40,759 nt of DNA from an uncultured Granulosicoccaceae bacterium (lineage in GTDB: Bacteria; Pseudomonadota; Gammaproteobacteria; Granulosicoccales; Granulosicoccaceae). Shown in pieces: positions 18,378 through 27,782 of this stretch (position 1 is the first letter of the stretch; every line of letters begins with the position of its first letter). Location of the stretch: positions 1-40,759 of the forward strand of contig CALLLY010000201.1 in NCBI GenBank assembly GCA_938008205.1, read 5' to 3'. A program made the translations under genes and the position numbers. Below the pieces are notes generated by a model. The model did not search any database. It was not told where the DNA came from and saw nothing but the letters and a program-made list of their open reading frames with translations.

Positions 18378-19514
18378 TTACATTACCCGCGTTGTCGCTG
18401 ATTGTTTGGGAAAGTAATCTTCACAGTTTCCTTCGCGGTGAACATCGGCAGTGGCGCAATGCAAGCCACCCCCAAACGGATAGGCATCGCGGAATGGCAT
18501 TGGTAAAACTTCCATACCCAGTTTATCCATCTGCTCAGCCTGTTTAGTCTCGCTGGCTTCAACCACAACCGTTTTATGATCGATAACTAAGCAGTTCATG
18601 GATAGCCAGACGCTGGAGTAGCACAGAGGCGGAGGCGTGTTGTGTACGGGGGCCGCGGCATCAATGATTTCCCAGTCATTGTCGTTAAAAATTTTACGTT
18701 GCGCTTCGGGCAGTGGTCGATTGGGGTTGTTGATAATGGTGCCCGGCTTTAATGGTACAAATGTCGCGTCGATATGAATCGGATATGGATCACCGGGGAA
18801 GTTCACCGAGTGAACGCGATGGTCTGGAAAGTGTCGCTGCAGCCACTCCATACCACGACGGTTAGTGGTTAAGCCGTGCTGACAAAATAGATCTTTGCCC
18901 AGCCGCATAACATCGGCTGCATCAAATAGTGGTTCATGTTCTGTGGTGACGAAATCCAAAGCGGCGGTGCGTGACAGGCGCTCTTCAATAGTGATTTCAT
19001 CGAAGTAACCAGCTTGATAAGAATCGTCCGACAGGCGCGGCCTTGGTGCCTGCTCCCATTTGAAGTTTGGATCTTCATCGAAGTACTTTTGCATTAGCGG
19101 GTGATAGGCAAGGTATTCAAAATACCGGCAACGAAAGGACATCGGTGCGCATAGTATCTCGGAACCTACTGTCAGCAGCACATCGCGTGGTGGCATGCAC
19201 CCGAACATAGAGGCGGTGCTAAAGTCAGGAGTAACGACTGCCTGATTCCATTGTATTGGGGTAGGGCGGTCAACGGTGATGCCCCGGCTTTCCAACAGAC
19301 TTGCAAGCGCATCGAGTTGCGCGTTGGCTTTTTCCACGGTTTCCAGTGGTCGTGGCCCCCACATTCCTCGCATGTCGCTGTCTTCCGGTACCTTGGCTTC
19401 GGTAGCCGGTTCCGATGGAGGGATGCAAGTGTGATCTGCGCGACCGACAATTACGTGTTTGAGTGGATCGAACTCGTTCCAGGAATTCACTTTAACCGTC
19501 ACAGCATTCTCCAT
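18378..19514 (-). CDS. Glycine/serine amidinotransferase family protein
   Basis: WNEFDPLKHVIVGRADHTCIPPSEPA, PIHIDATFVPLKPGTIINNP, PFGGGLHCATADVHREG catalytic region. Confidence 0.88.
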   Translation of the reverse strand: MENAVTVKVNSWNEFDPLKHVIVGRADHTCIPPSEPATEAKVPEDSDMRGMWGPRPLETVEKANAQLDALASLLESRGITVDRPTPIQWNQAVVTPDFSTASMFGCMPPRDVLLTVGSEILCAPMSFRCRYFEYLAYHPLMQKYFDEDPNFKWEQAPRPRLSDDSYQAGYFDEITIEERLSRTAALDFVTTEHEPLFDAADVMRLGKDLFCQHGLTTNRRGMEWLQRHFPDHRVHSVNFPGDPYPIHIDATFVPLKPGTIINNPNRPLPEAQRKIFNDNDWEIIDAAAPVHNTPPPLCYSSVWLSMNCLVIDHKTVVVEASETKQAEQMDKLGMEVLPMPFRDAYPFGGGLHCATADVHREGNCEDYFPKQSATTRVM

Positions 19515-19618
19515 CGAGACAAAGGGTAGGCGGCGATGATACAGCGGCTTTGCTGCGAAGCGAATACATCGCTATGTGCAAAGTGTGGCTAGCAGTGAAA
19601 TTGGGCGCTTCGGGATAA

Positions 19619-19645
19619 AAAAAGCCCGGATAATCCGGGCTTTTT
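19619..19645. terminator. Rho-independent terminator for the coiled-coil/OmpA operon
   Basis: aaaagcccgga-taa-tccgggctttt, flanked by A-run and T-run. Confidence 0.88.
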
Positions 19646-19674
19646 AACTGTTTGGAATGAAGCTCCCCTAAGGG

Positions 19675-22600
19675 CTATTGCTCTTCCATAAACTCAGCCC
19701 GGCGATAAGTGCCTTGCAGAATCTGTTTAGCCAGCTTCGGCCAGTTGTAACCCTCAGCTTTGGAAGAAGTGATTCCAGAGCGTTCCGCAAAATGCAGTAC
19801 TTCTCTATTACCCCAAAGTGCAATCTGTTCGAAGTCTGAAACGCCGTGTTTATTTAGCTCTTGCTCCGCCTTGGTGTCGATGCCGGGCAGCAATGTCAGG
19901 TTGTCGCGCCCATCCATATGCTTGATGCGGTAACCGTCGCGGGTGTACAAAGCTTTACCAGTGGTTTCCAGACTGCCTTGCACGCCGGTCAGCGATTCAG
20001 TGCCGGCCTGTTTGCTGTCCGGTCGCAAAAACACTCGTGGCTTGGATGCTGCCACATTGCCGTTGCCGGTTTGAACCGCAGCACTGGTTGGTTGTGCTGT
20101 GGCGGGTTGCGTCCTGGCCGTTTGGGATGTTGTGGCCGCTTGCTGTGCAAGCGCTTTGGTGTGTTTCTCCTGGAGCTGCTGGTGTCGCGTCTGCAGCTGG
20201 ACATAAGCCTGTGAATCTCGCTGCAGTTTCTGAACCTCAGTGTTGCGTGCATTCAATTGATTTTGCAACTGAGACAGCTGCTGTTTCAGTGCCATGCTCT
20301 CCTTGCTGGTTTGTGCAGTATCGGCTTGAGCAGTTGCGTGTACCTGCTGCGCCTGTTGTTTCTCTACATTGAGCAGTTGGCTTTTCAGTGATTCCACAGC
20401 GCTGGTCTGCTGTTGTAACCTGGACTTCAGGGACGCAACTTCCTGAGCACGGTCAGCGGGCTCTTCACCCTGATAAAGCCTTGCACGCAGATCCTCTATT
20501 TCAGTGGATTGCTCGGCAATCTTCTTGTGCAATGTCAGAGTATTTTCAGCCTGTTCTTCCAGACCTTTGATCAACTGGCTTTGAGATTCAATCTCTTGCT
20601 TAAGCAGCGTTGTTTCCGAGCTGCTCTTTTTTGACGTCAGTCTGTTGTCCGTCAGGGCAGTGTTAAGTCTGCTGATCTCTGTGTCGCGATCTTTGAGCGC
20701 CTGTGTCAGGCTATCAATCTTGCTTTGCGTATTCTGATCCACACCAGAGCTATTTAGTTTGGCGTCCTGCAAGTCGATCTGTAACTTCTGCACAACAGAC
20801 TCTTTTTCCGTTAGTGCCAGACGTAAAGCGGCGGCGTCAGCAAGCTCAGAGCTGATCTTTTGATTTTCACTGTCGGCCAGTGACAGCTTTGATCGAAGTT
20901 CTGCCATTTGCGGTTGCAGAGTTTCGATCTCCTGGCGGCTCTTGCGCTCCTGTTCGGCAAGTTTTGCAGATTGTTCCTGCACTTCCTTTTTAAGTGCATC
21001 AATGCGAACTTCGTAGTCGTCTCTGACTTTGGTCAGATCGTTGAATTGTGATTGCAACTTTTGATAGGCAATCTTGCGCTGCTCCAGTTCAGAGTCACGG
21101 TTAGCAACGGCAGTTTGCATATCTGTTTTAAATGCTTCCAGCTCTGTGCCACGTGTTTGCAGATTTTTCAGCTCAGCGGTTAGTCTGTCGCGCGTGACAG
21201 TCATTTCATCCATGTCGCGTCGCAGTTTCTCGAAGGACTTATCACGTTCACGAAGTGACGACACCATTTGCGAGAGCTGTTGTTCAGATTCACCTTTAAT
21301 AGCAGCTGTGGCTTTCTCAGTGGAATTTTGCAGATCGCCCAGTTCGATGCTGAGCCGGTTGCGACTTTCTACTGCGTCATCCATATTGCGTCGAAGCTGG
21401 GTGTTAGTGTTTTGAAGTTCACCAACCTCTGCACTCAACTGATTGCGAGCTGCCATCAATGAGTCAAATTCACTACGCAACTTAGTGAGGGAAGAGTCCC
21501 GTTCATGCAACATTGCGGTGACATCTGCCAGCTTGCGTTGCGCTGCCTGGTGCTCTTTTTGTTGGGTACCTGAGTGGTTTAATTGCTTTTCAAGCTTAGT
21601 GACTTGTGCCTGAAGCTCATTGCGCTTGTTGCTCACGTCGCGAAGCATATCGTTCAATGCCACCACTTCGGCTGATTTGTTTTCAACCTGCATCTTCAAA
21701 GAACTGGCTGCGGATAATTCCTGATTGGCCGCTTCATAACGACTCTTGAGTGTTTGTACTTCCTGTTCGGACTGGGTCAATAGTCGGCCATTTTCAGCCT
21801 GTAGAGACGCAAGCTGTTGTTGCATACGCTTTTGATCTTTTAGGTACGCAGCGCGTTCGGCTTCTTTGTTGGCAATGGTCTGTTTAAGCTCTGCGATCTG
21901 TTCGTTGGACCGTGTCGCGTTGTCTTGTACTTGACGATTCAGCTTGTCCAGCTCGTGCTCTTTGCTCTTGAGCGTTGTCTGAACTTTGCTGAGCTCTTCA
22001 ATTTTGTTCTGCTGTCTGGTCAGTTCGCTGTTTTTATTATTCAGTGTTACATCGTAGTCGCGTTGTAGCTGATCGCGTTCTGCGGTGACTTCTTTCAAAG
22101 AAGTGTTGAGCCTGGCTATGGAAGACTGAGTATTTTTCTGTGTGGTCTCAAGCTCATTAGCTGCCGACTCGGAGTTTCTCAATTGGCTGCGCAGGTTTTC
22201 TACTGTGCTATCGCCTTCTTTCACTCGTGCGCGCAGGCTGTCGATGACTCTGTCATTTTCCCTCGCAGCATTGCGCAATGCAGAAATCGTTTCGTTTGCC
22301 TCGACCATTCTTTCATCGTGAACAGGGCCACCGGCCTGGAAGCTTGCGAGCTTGTTGTTCAATCCCTGGAATTCTTTTTGCCGGTCATTACGATATGTGT
22401 TGAACTCAGTGCGGTTGCGATCAAGAGACTGACGCGCCACAGCAAGCTCGTTCTTGAGCTTGTTTATTTCGTCTACCTGACTCGTGTTGCCGGCCTTCAT
22501 AGACATATCCCGACCGCGCATCTTTTGCAGTTCGAGGTTTGTCTCTCTTAGTTGCTCGTCTTTACGATCCAGTGCAGCGCGCATTTGTTCAACGTCTGCC

Positions 22601-22752
22601 ATCGCATCGTCAACATCACGGGCAACATAGGAGCGCACCTTTCGCGCGCTGCGACCGGCCAACAGACTTTTTATGCACCACCCGATTAAAATCCCCGCGA
22701 GCACTGAGACTGCCAGCAAGGTAGCAATCTCGCCCATTACGTAGGTGTTCAT
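19675..22752 (-). CDS. Membrane-anchored giant coiled-coil protein with C-terminal HhH-like domain
   Basis: 1025 aa: N-terminal TM (IATLLAVSVLAGILIGWCIKSLLAG), about 800 aa heptad-rich coiled coil, C-terminal DNLTLLPGIDTKAEQELNKHGVSDFEQIALWGNREVLHFAERSG, helix-hairpin-helix-like. Confidence 0.75.
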   Translation of the reverse strand: MNTYVMGEIATLLAVSVLAGILIGWCIKSLLAGRSARKVRSYVARDVDDAMADVEQMRAALDRKDEQLRETNLELQKMRGRDMSMKAGNTSQVDEINKLKNELAVARQSLDRNRTEFNTYRNDRQKEFQGLNNKLASFQAGGPVHDERMVEANETISALRNAARENDRVIDSLRARVKEGDSTVENLRSQLRNSESAANELETTQKNTQSSIARLNTSLKEVTAERDQLQRDYDVTLNNKNSELTRQQNKIEELSKVQTTLKSKEHELDKLNRQVQDNATRSNEQIAELKQTIANKEAERAAYLKDQKRMQQQLASLQAENGRLLTQSEQEVQTLKSRYEAANQELSAASSLKMQVENKSAEVVALNDMLRDVSNKRNELQAQVTKLEKQLNHSGTQQKEHQAAQRKLADVTAMLHERDSSLTKLRSEFDSLMAARNQLSAEVGELQNTNTQLRRNMDDAVESRNRLSIELGDLQNSTEKATAAIKGESEQQLSQMVSSLRERDKSFEKLRRDMDEMTVTRDRLTAELKNLQTRGTELEAFKTDMQTAVANRDSELEQRKIAYQKLQSQFNDLTKVRDDYEVRIDALKKEVQEQSAKLAEQERKSRQEIETLQPQMAELRSKLSLADSENQKISSELADAAALRLALTEKESVVQKLQIDLQDAKLNSSGVDQNTQSKIDSLTQALKDRDTEISRLNTALTDNRLTSKKSSSETTLLKQEIESQSQLIKGLEEQAENTLTLHKKIAEQSTEIEDLRARLYQGEEPADRAQEVASLKSRLQQQTSAVESLKSQLLNVEKQQAQQVHATAQADTAQTSKESMALKQQLSQLQNQLNARNTEVQKLQRDSQAYVQLQTRHQQLQEKHTKALAQQAATTSQTARTQPATAQPTSAAVQTGNGNVAASKPRVFLRPDSKQAGTESLTGVQGSLETTGKALYTRDGYRIKHMDGRDNLTLLPGIDTKAEQELNKHGVSDFEQIALWGNREVLHFAERSGITSSKAEGYNWPKLAKQILQGTYRRAEFMEEQ

Positions 22753-22755
22753 GTC

Positions 22756-25392
22756 TTATTCTCCGGTAAGTTGTATCTCGATACGTCTGTTCTGGGCACG
22801 ACCCGCAGCAGTATCGTTTGACGCTATCGGCTGAGTCGGGCCGTAACCACGGGCCGTTAGTCGACTGGCTGAAATACCCTGGTTGATCATATATTGCTGT
22901 ACCGCATCTGCTCTGTTTGCGCTGAGGTTGAAATTGTAGTCAGCGTTGCCGCGTGAATCAGTGTGGCCAGAGATCAGAATAGTCGCATCGTTGTGCTGGC
23001 TCAGTACACTCACCACCTGATCGAGTATGCCAACGCTTTCGCCATCAAGCTCAGCGCTGCCAGACTTAAACAAGATACCCGTCAAATCAATTTGCGACAG
23101 CAACTCGCCGACATCAGGTTTCGGTGGCTCCGCTATTGTGGGGGTTTTCACAGAGATATCGTTGCGCAAGCTCACAGAGTCGCCGAACAGTGATACCACA
23201 CTTTGCGCAGCGTTTGTGCGTGCGTCGTCATTCTCAGCCTCGCCGCGGATAATTACCTCACCGCTGCTGGTCATGCTCACAGCACCATTCTCTATACCGT
23301 CAAGCTTGCCAAGTGATTGAGCCAGTGCGTCAGTCCACTCGGGCTGCATGACTCTTTCATCGATTGCGATGTTATCTGAGACTTCGTTACCTGTAGACCG
23401 GTAGCTTTCAAGCAATGACTCAGCGGCTTCCTCGGGTAGCAGACCGCTAACCATGACTTTGCCGGGTGATTGAACAATGGAGGCGAACGGGGTCATGCTG
23501 GGTACGATCGGTGGTGGCACGACAGCAATTTCGTTACTGATAGCAGCGTCACCAAACAGCTCAGCGACTTCGTCTCCAACAGTCTGCTTTTGTTCATCAG
23601 TTTCCACTGTGCCCTGCAGTCTAATGTTGCCGGAGCGTGCTACGGTCAGTTTACCGTCGGTAACCGATTGCATAGCGCTGAGTGCATCGCCAAAGCTGGT
23701 GCCCCAGGCAGGAGTGTCAGCCAGTTCATTGGTGGAGATGTTATTAACAACTGACTTGCCGCTGCTTTGATACGCGTCGGCGATCTGTTGTGCGCCTTCT
23801 TCCGACATAAACCCGCTGAGTATGATTTGCGAGTCTGTCTCTTTTACCGCTGCGAAAGCCGGTAGCGAGGGGGCTGGTGCGACAGGTGCTTCGAGTTGAT
23901 TGTCGACTTCCAGTTGCCCGGCCAGTAGTGCCTGAGCTTTTGTACCGATGGCTTCTTTTTGTTCTTCGTCCTGTGCTATGCCAGTGAGTGTCAGCTTGCC
24001 ATCGTCGATTACCAGCGTGCTGTTTTCAACGTTGGCCAGATCGGCTTGCAGTTCGTTCACTGCGGCAGTCCAGCCCGGATTGGTGGCATTAGCATCAATT
24101 TGCAACTCATCAATAACGTTGTCTTCGCCATATTGTGCGATCGCAGCATCTCGTATTGATTGTGCAAATTTCTCGTCAGAAACAGCGCCGGACAAAGTGA
24201 CCTTGCCACCCTCTGATGACATGCCCAGAGTGGGTGCATCGATGGTTGTAAGGGCAGATGAGGTAGCAGCATCACCTATGCGAAGTTCATTGTTGACGGC
24301 ACGAACGCCAAACGTGCCACCCACGAGTTCTTCTGCACGTGTGCTCATTGCTTCGTCGGCAACTGTTCCTGTGATCGTTATATTGCGCCCGTCGATGCTG
24401 ACGTCTGTGGTGTCGCCTAATCCTTCAGCGTCCAGGCTGGCGCGACTGCGATCCAGCAGATCTTCCTGTATGCGGGGTGTGTAATGGTCCACTGCAAGCC
24501 ACCCGACTCCGGCAAGCAACAGGATTCCGATTAAAAGTGGTCCCAGACTGCCGTTCGAAGGTGCTGCGTTAAGTAGCGGTGGCGCGGAGGTCGGTCGCGG
24601 TCTGTTGATAAACCGGCCGACGGGTTTGGCACCTGCCGGAGGCGCCATTCTGCGGCGTGGTTCGCTGCGGAAGTGTCGAGCCCCGCGTGGTGCAGAGTCG
24701 ATGGGCCGTCGCGGTGTACGACGATCCGGATGTGCCGGTGGTGGTCCGGCTCGCCGTGGCATCTGACGGCCCTGAGGTTCCTGGACACGCGGGCCGCGAG
24801 CCGGCGGGCGTTCCATTGATCGCGGTGATCGCTCAGGAGCGTTGTCCGGACGAGTCAGCCGCCGCGATGGTCGATTTCGCGATTGTTTGTTGTCGTCAAC
24901 AGATCTTTGCGGCGCTCTTTCGCCGGTTGTCGGTGGCTGTTGTCTGGTTGTTGCTGCACCGCGTGTTGGTGCTTCGCCTGTTTGCGCAGTTTTTACCGGC
25001 TCAACCGGTATTTTGCGGACAGGCGGAGTACTGGTGGTTGTTTTGTCGTTGACAGCACTTTGCTGCGGTTTGCGGGTTGTTGGTATTGGTGGTGGATCTT
25101 TTGGTGCTGTGGCTTTGGCCGGCTCCACCACGGGCGATCGTGTGGTGTTACCAGCGGTTGTTGCAGGCTTGCCTGGAACCGGAGGTGGTGTGGTGGTTTT
25201 AGCGCTGCTGGCAAGGTTTGCTGTTTGCAACTTGCGATCAGGGTCGGCAGTTTTGCTCGCTGCGCCTGCGCCTGCGCCTGTGGTTTTGGGGTCAGTAGTT
25301 TTTAACGCTGGCGGACTCACCGAAGACGGTTGCGCCAGATTGCGCTCGTTTGTGTTTTTCTTGTTGTCTTTACTGTCTGGTGGATTTGCCAT
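22756..25392 (-). CDS. OmpA-family protein with tandem BON-like repeats and Pro/Arg-rich N-terminal region
   Basis: 878 aa: about 280-aa Pro/Arg-rich disordered region, TM (LGPLLIGILLLAGVGWLAVDHY), repeated ITGTV/LSGAV/LTGIA/LQGTV BON-like units, C-terminal ILFKSGSAEL...ILISGHTDSRGNADYNFNLSANRADAVQQYM OmpA domain. Confidence 0.85.
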   Translation of the reverse strand: MANPPDSKDNKKNTNERNLAQPSSVSPPALKTTDPKTTGAGAGAASKTADPDRKLQTANLASSAKTTTPPPVPGKPATTAGNTTRSPVVEPAKATAPKDPPPIPTTRKPQQSAVNDKTTTSTPPVRKIPVEPVKTAQTGEAPTRGAATTRQQPPTTGERAPQRSVDDNKQSRNRPSRRLTRPDNAPERSPRSMERPPARGPRVQEPQGRQMPRRAGPPPAHPDRRTPRRPIDSAPRGARHFRSEPRRRMAPPAGAKPVGRFINRPRPTSAPPLLNAAPSNGSLGPLLIGILLLAGVGWLAVDHYTPRIQEDLLDRSRASLDAEGLGDTTDVSIDGRNITITGTVADEAMSTRAEELVGGTFGVRAVNNELRIGDAATSSALTTIDAPTLGMSSEGGKVTLSGAVSDEKFAQSIRDAAIAQYGEDNVIDELQIDANATNPGWTAAVNELQADLANVENSTLVIDDGKLTLTGIAQDEEQKEAIGTKAQALLAGQLEVDNQLEAPVAPAPSLPAFAAVKETDSQIILSGFMSEEGAQQIADAYQSSGKSVVNNISTNELADTPAWGTSFGDALSAMQSVTDGKLTVARSGNIRLQGTVETDEQKQTVGDEVAELFGDAAISNEIAVVPPPIVPSMTPFASIVQSPGKVMVSGLLPEEAAESLLESYRSTGNEVSDNIAIDERVMQPEWTDALAQSLGKLDGIENGAVSMTSSGEVIIRGEAENDDARTNAAQSVVSLFGDSVSLRNDISVKTPTIAEPPKPDVGELLSQIDLTGILFKSGSAELDGESVGILDQVVSVLSQHNDATILISGHTDSRGNADYNFNLSANRADAVQQYMINQGISASRLTARGYGPTQPIASNDTAAGRAQNRRIEIQLTGE

Positions 25393-25510
25393 GGTATTTC
25401 CTGTGACCGCATGCAGTAGTAAGCAAAACGGCTAGTATAGTGTTTAATGGTGAATCAGGTGCGCCGGGAGTGTACTGATTTTCGCTGAATAGCCGGATAT
25501 TTGCATGTTG

Positions 25511-25568
25511 CTCAACCGGTGTATTACCAGCTGGTACTCGTAATAACTTAGCGTTTGTACCGGTTGAG
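25511..25568. promoter_or_regulatory. Nested dyad in mttB-like/OmpA divergent intergenic region
   Basis: ctcaaccggt (25511-25520) / accggttgag (25559-25568) enclosing taccag|ctggta (25525-25536) and tattac...gtaata (25522-25545); third accggt motif near 25595. Confidence 0.5.
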
Positions 25569-25805
25569 TTATCCTCGGGCCCATATCAGGCTGAGACCGG
25601 TTTTTTCTTCGTTGTGTAAAGTATAACAAAAACAACGGTTTGGCGGATGTGGATGCGATCATAAACTGCAAACTTTTGACACGTCTGTGTGACTGCCCCC
25701 GAATATTGGCGCGGTCTTGAAGCAGACCGTCGTTCGTTCCACAGCCGAGAATCAGTAATGAGCCAATACTAATAGTCATCCGAAAGTAATAGATCGAGAG
25801 TTAAC

Positions 25806-27356
25806 GTGGCAGGTACCAGAAGAAAACGATCAGGTGGGCGCGAGGCGAAACGAGCAGCCAGAGCGAAATCTAAAAGCAATGCGCCGGCTTATATCACTCG
25901 CAAAGTTCCCACATACTGTCCAGCGACTCTTGAGCAGCTTGAGCTCATTGAGCACAACGCGGACACGGTGCTCGAAGAAATCGGTATTGAGTTCAGGGAT
26001 TTTCCCCGCGCCCTCGAGCTGTTTAAAGACGCCGGTGCCGACATCGATGGCGAACGCGTCCGCTTTCCTCGCGGTTTATGCAGAAAAATTATTCGCGACA
26101 GCGCTCCGAAAGAGTTTGTGCAACACGCTCGAAATCCGGCTCGCAGTGTAAAGATAGGCGGTAACAACACCGTACTGGTGCCAGCTTACGGGTCGCCGTT
26201 TGTGCGCGACATTGAACAGGGCCGACGCTACGCGAACATTGAAGATTTCCGTAATTTCGTCAAGCTCGCGTACATGAGTCCGGCGTTGCATCACTCAGGT
26301 GGCACCGTCTGTGAGCCTGTGGATTTACCGGTTAACAAACGCCACTTCGATATGGTGTACGCCCATATGCGGTATAGCGATAAACCTTACATGGGGTCGG
26401 TTACTGCAGCTGAGCGTGCCTCCGACACGGTGGAGATGTCTAAAATTCTGTTTGGCGATGCCTATCTGGATGACACCGGTATTGAGAAAACAGTCGTGAT
26501 CAATCTGATCAATGCCAACTCGCCAATGACGTTTGATGACACCATGCTGGGTGCCGCGGAAGTCTATGCGGCCGCGAATCAGGCAACCGTGGTATCGCCG
26601 TTTATTCTTGCCGGTGCCATGTCGCCGGTGACTGTCGTAGGTACCGTCACACAAATTCTCGCCGAGGCACTTGCCGGTATGGCTTTTGTGCAGTTGGTCA
26701 GGCCCGGAGCCCCGGTGGTGTTTGGTACTTTCGCCAGCAGTGTATCAATGCAGTCGGGTGCACCAACGTTCGGCACGCCTGAACCTTCTTCGGTGCTTTA
26801 TATTGCCGCAGAACTGGCGCGCCGGCTCGGTGTGCCGTTTCGTTCAGGAGGGGGTCTCAATGCGTCCAAACTGCCTGATGCCCAGGCGGCCTATGAGTCT
26901 GCAAACACGTTGCAATCGGCGATGCTTGCCGGTGTGAATTTAATGTTGCACACAGCCGGCTGGCTGGAAGGCGGGTTAGTAATGAGCTACGAAAAGTTCA
27001 TGATGGATGCTGATCAGGCGGGCATGCTGGAAGTGTTTGGGCGCGGGATCGACACCAGTGAGAACGGACAGGCCATGGATGCGTTGCGAGAGGTCGGGCC
27101 CGGTGCGCATTTTCTGGGCTGCACTCATACGCAAAACAATTTTGAATCGGCGTTCTATGTGTCCAGTATTTCTGACAGCAATAGCTTTGAACAATGGGAG
27201 TCGGAAGGGGCAATGGATGCAGCGCAGAGAGCGAATCGACGCATGAAAGAATCCCTGGCCGCCTATGAGCCACCTCCCATCGATGAAGCAATCGATGAAG
27301 CGCTGATTGCCTACATTGATCAGCGAAAGGGCTCTTTTCCTGATTCAAATCATTAA
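25806..27356 (+). CDS. MttB-superfamily (non-pyrrolysine) trimethylamine/betaine:corrinoid methyltransferase
   Basis: 516 aa; LEQLELIEHNADTVLEEIGIEFRD...RALELFKDAGADIDGERVRFPRGLCRKI and AYGSPFVRDIEQGRRYANIEDFRNF, typical of MttB family; continuous ORF, no in-frame amber codon; basic N-terminus MAGTRRKRSGGREAKRAARAKSK. Confidence 0.88.
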   Translation: MAGTRRKRSGGREAKRAARAKSKSNAPAYITRKVPTYCPATLEQLELIEHNADTVLEEIGIEFRDFPRALELFKDAGADIDGERVRFPRGLCRKIIRDSAPKEFVQHARNPARSVKIGGNNTVLVPAYGSPFVRDIEQGRRYANIEDFRNFVKLAYMSPALHHSGGTVCEPVDLPVNKRHFDMVYAHMRYSDKPYMGSVTAAERASDTVEMSKILFGDAYLDDTGIEKTVVINLINANSPMTFDDTMLGAAEVYAAANQATVVSPFILAGAMSPVTVVGTVTQILAEALAGMAFVQLVRPGAPVVFGTFASSVSMQSGAPTFGTPEPSSVLYIAAELARRLGVPFRSGGGLNASKLPDAQAAYESANTLQSAMLAGVNLMLHTAGWLEGGLVMSYEKFMMDADQAGMLEVFGRGIDTSENGQAMDALREVGPGAHFLGCTHTQNNFESAFYVSSISDSNSFEQWESEGAMDAAQRANRRMKESLAAYEPPPIDEAIDEALIAYIDQRKGSFPDSNH

Positions 27357-27389
27357 TGTTCAGCGCTTTTTCCTTTCTTACCGAGCCGG

Positions 27390-27413
27390 GATTGGACGGA
27401 TTTGCGTCCAATC
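27390..27413. promoter_or_regulatory. Perfect 9-bp hairpin gattggacg-N6-cgtccaatc, 33 nt after the MttB-like stop
   Basis: Read directly; no T-tract follows on the + strand. Confidence 0.45.
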
Positions 27414-27782
27414 AGAGGGCTTATGTCACAAAAAGACGCTATAGCGTTGTAAATTGATGATGTTCGCGCTTTCGATGTTTAGGTGTGTAAATACAGAGGC
27501 TTAAGGTGATGTCATGTGAGATTACATGAGCGAATTGCCTAGTTAAAGCCGCTGGTACCTGATTGTAAATTCAACTGGCACTCATGGAGGATGTCGCAAT
27601 CGGTACATTATCGTCGCCCAACAAAGGGCGGAGTTACGCGGGAAAGCGGGATTCAAGTTATCAGATTTACTAAATTGCGACGTCAGCAATTTTGACCTTG
27701 AAAACCCATCAAGCGACTCCGGCCACGGGTTGGCAGACTTGTAGTTTGCTTCAATCAACTTGTTTGATGGATTCGAGGATAT

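Noticed and set aside
24842-25435. 197-aa plus-strand ORF (and 24883..25305) rich in Val/Ala/Gly/Cys
   Set aside because: Antisense of the Pro/Thr/Arg-rich region of the OmpA protein; compositional artefact.
25444-25779. 111-aa minus-strand ORF with lipoprotein-like start (SLLILGCGTND)
   Set aside because: Covers the dyad-rich intergenic region, low-complexity tail, no recognisable family; not supported without conservation or expression data.
25806-27356. Possible pyrrolysine-encoding amber codon in the MttB-like gene
   Set aside because: The frame is open for all 516 codons with no internal TAG, so it belongs to the non-Pyl branch by this criterion.
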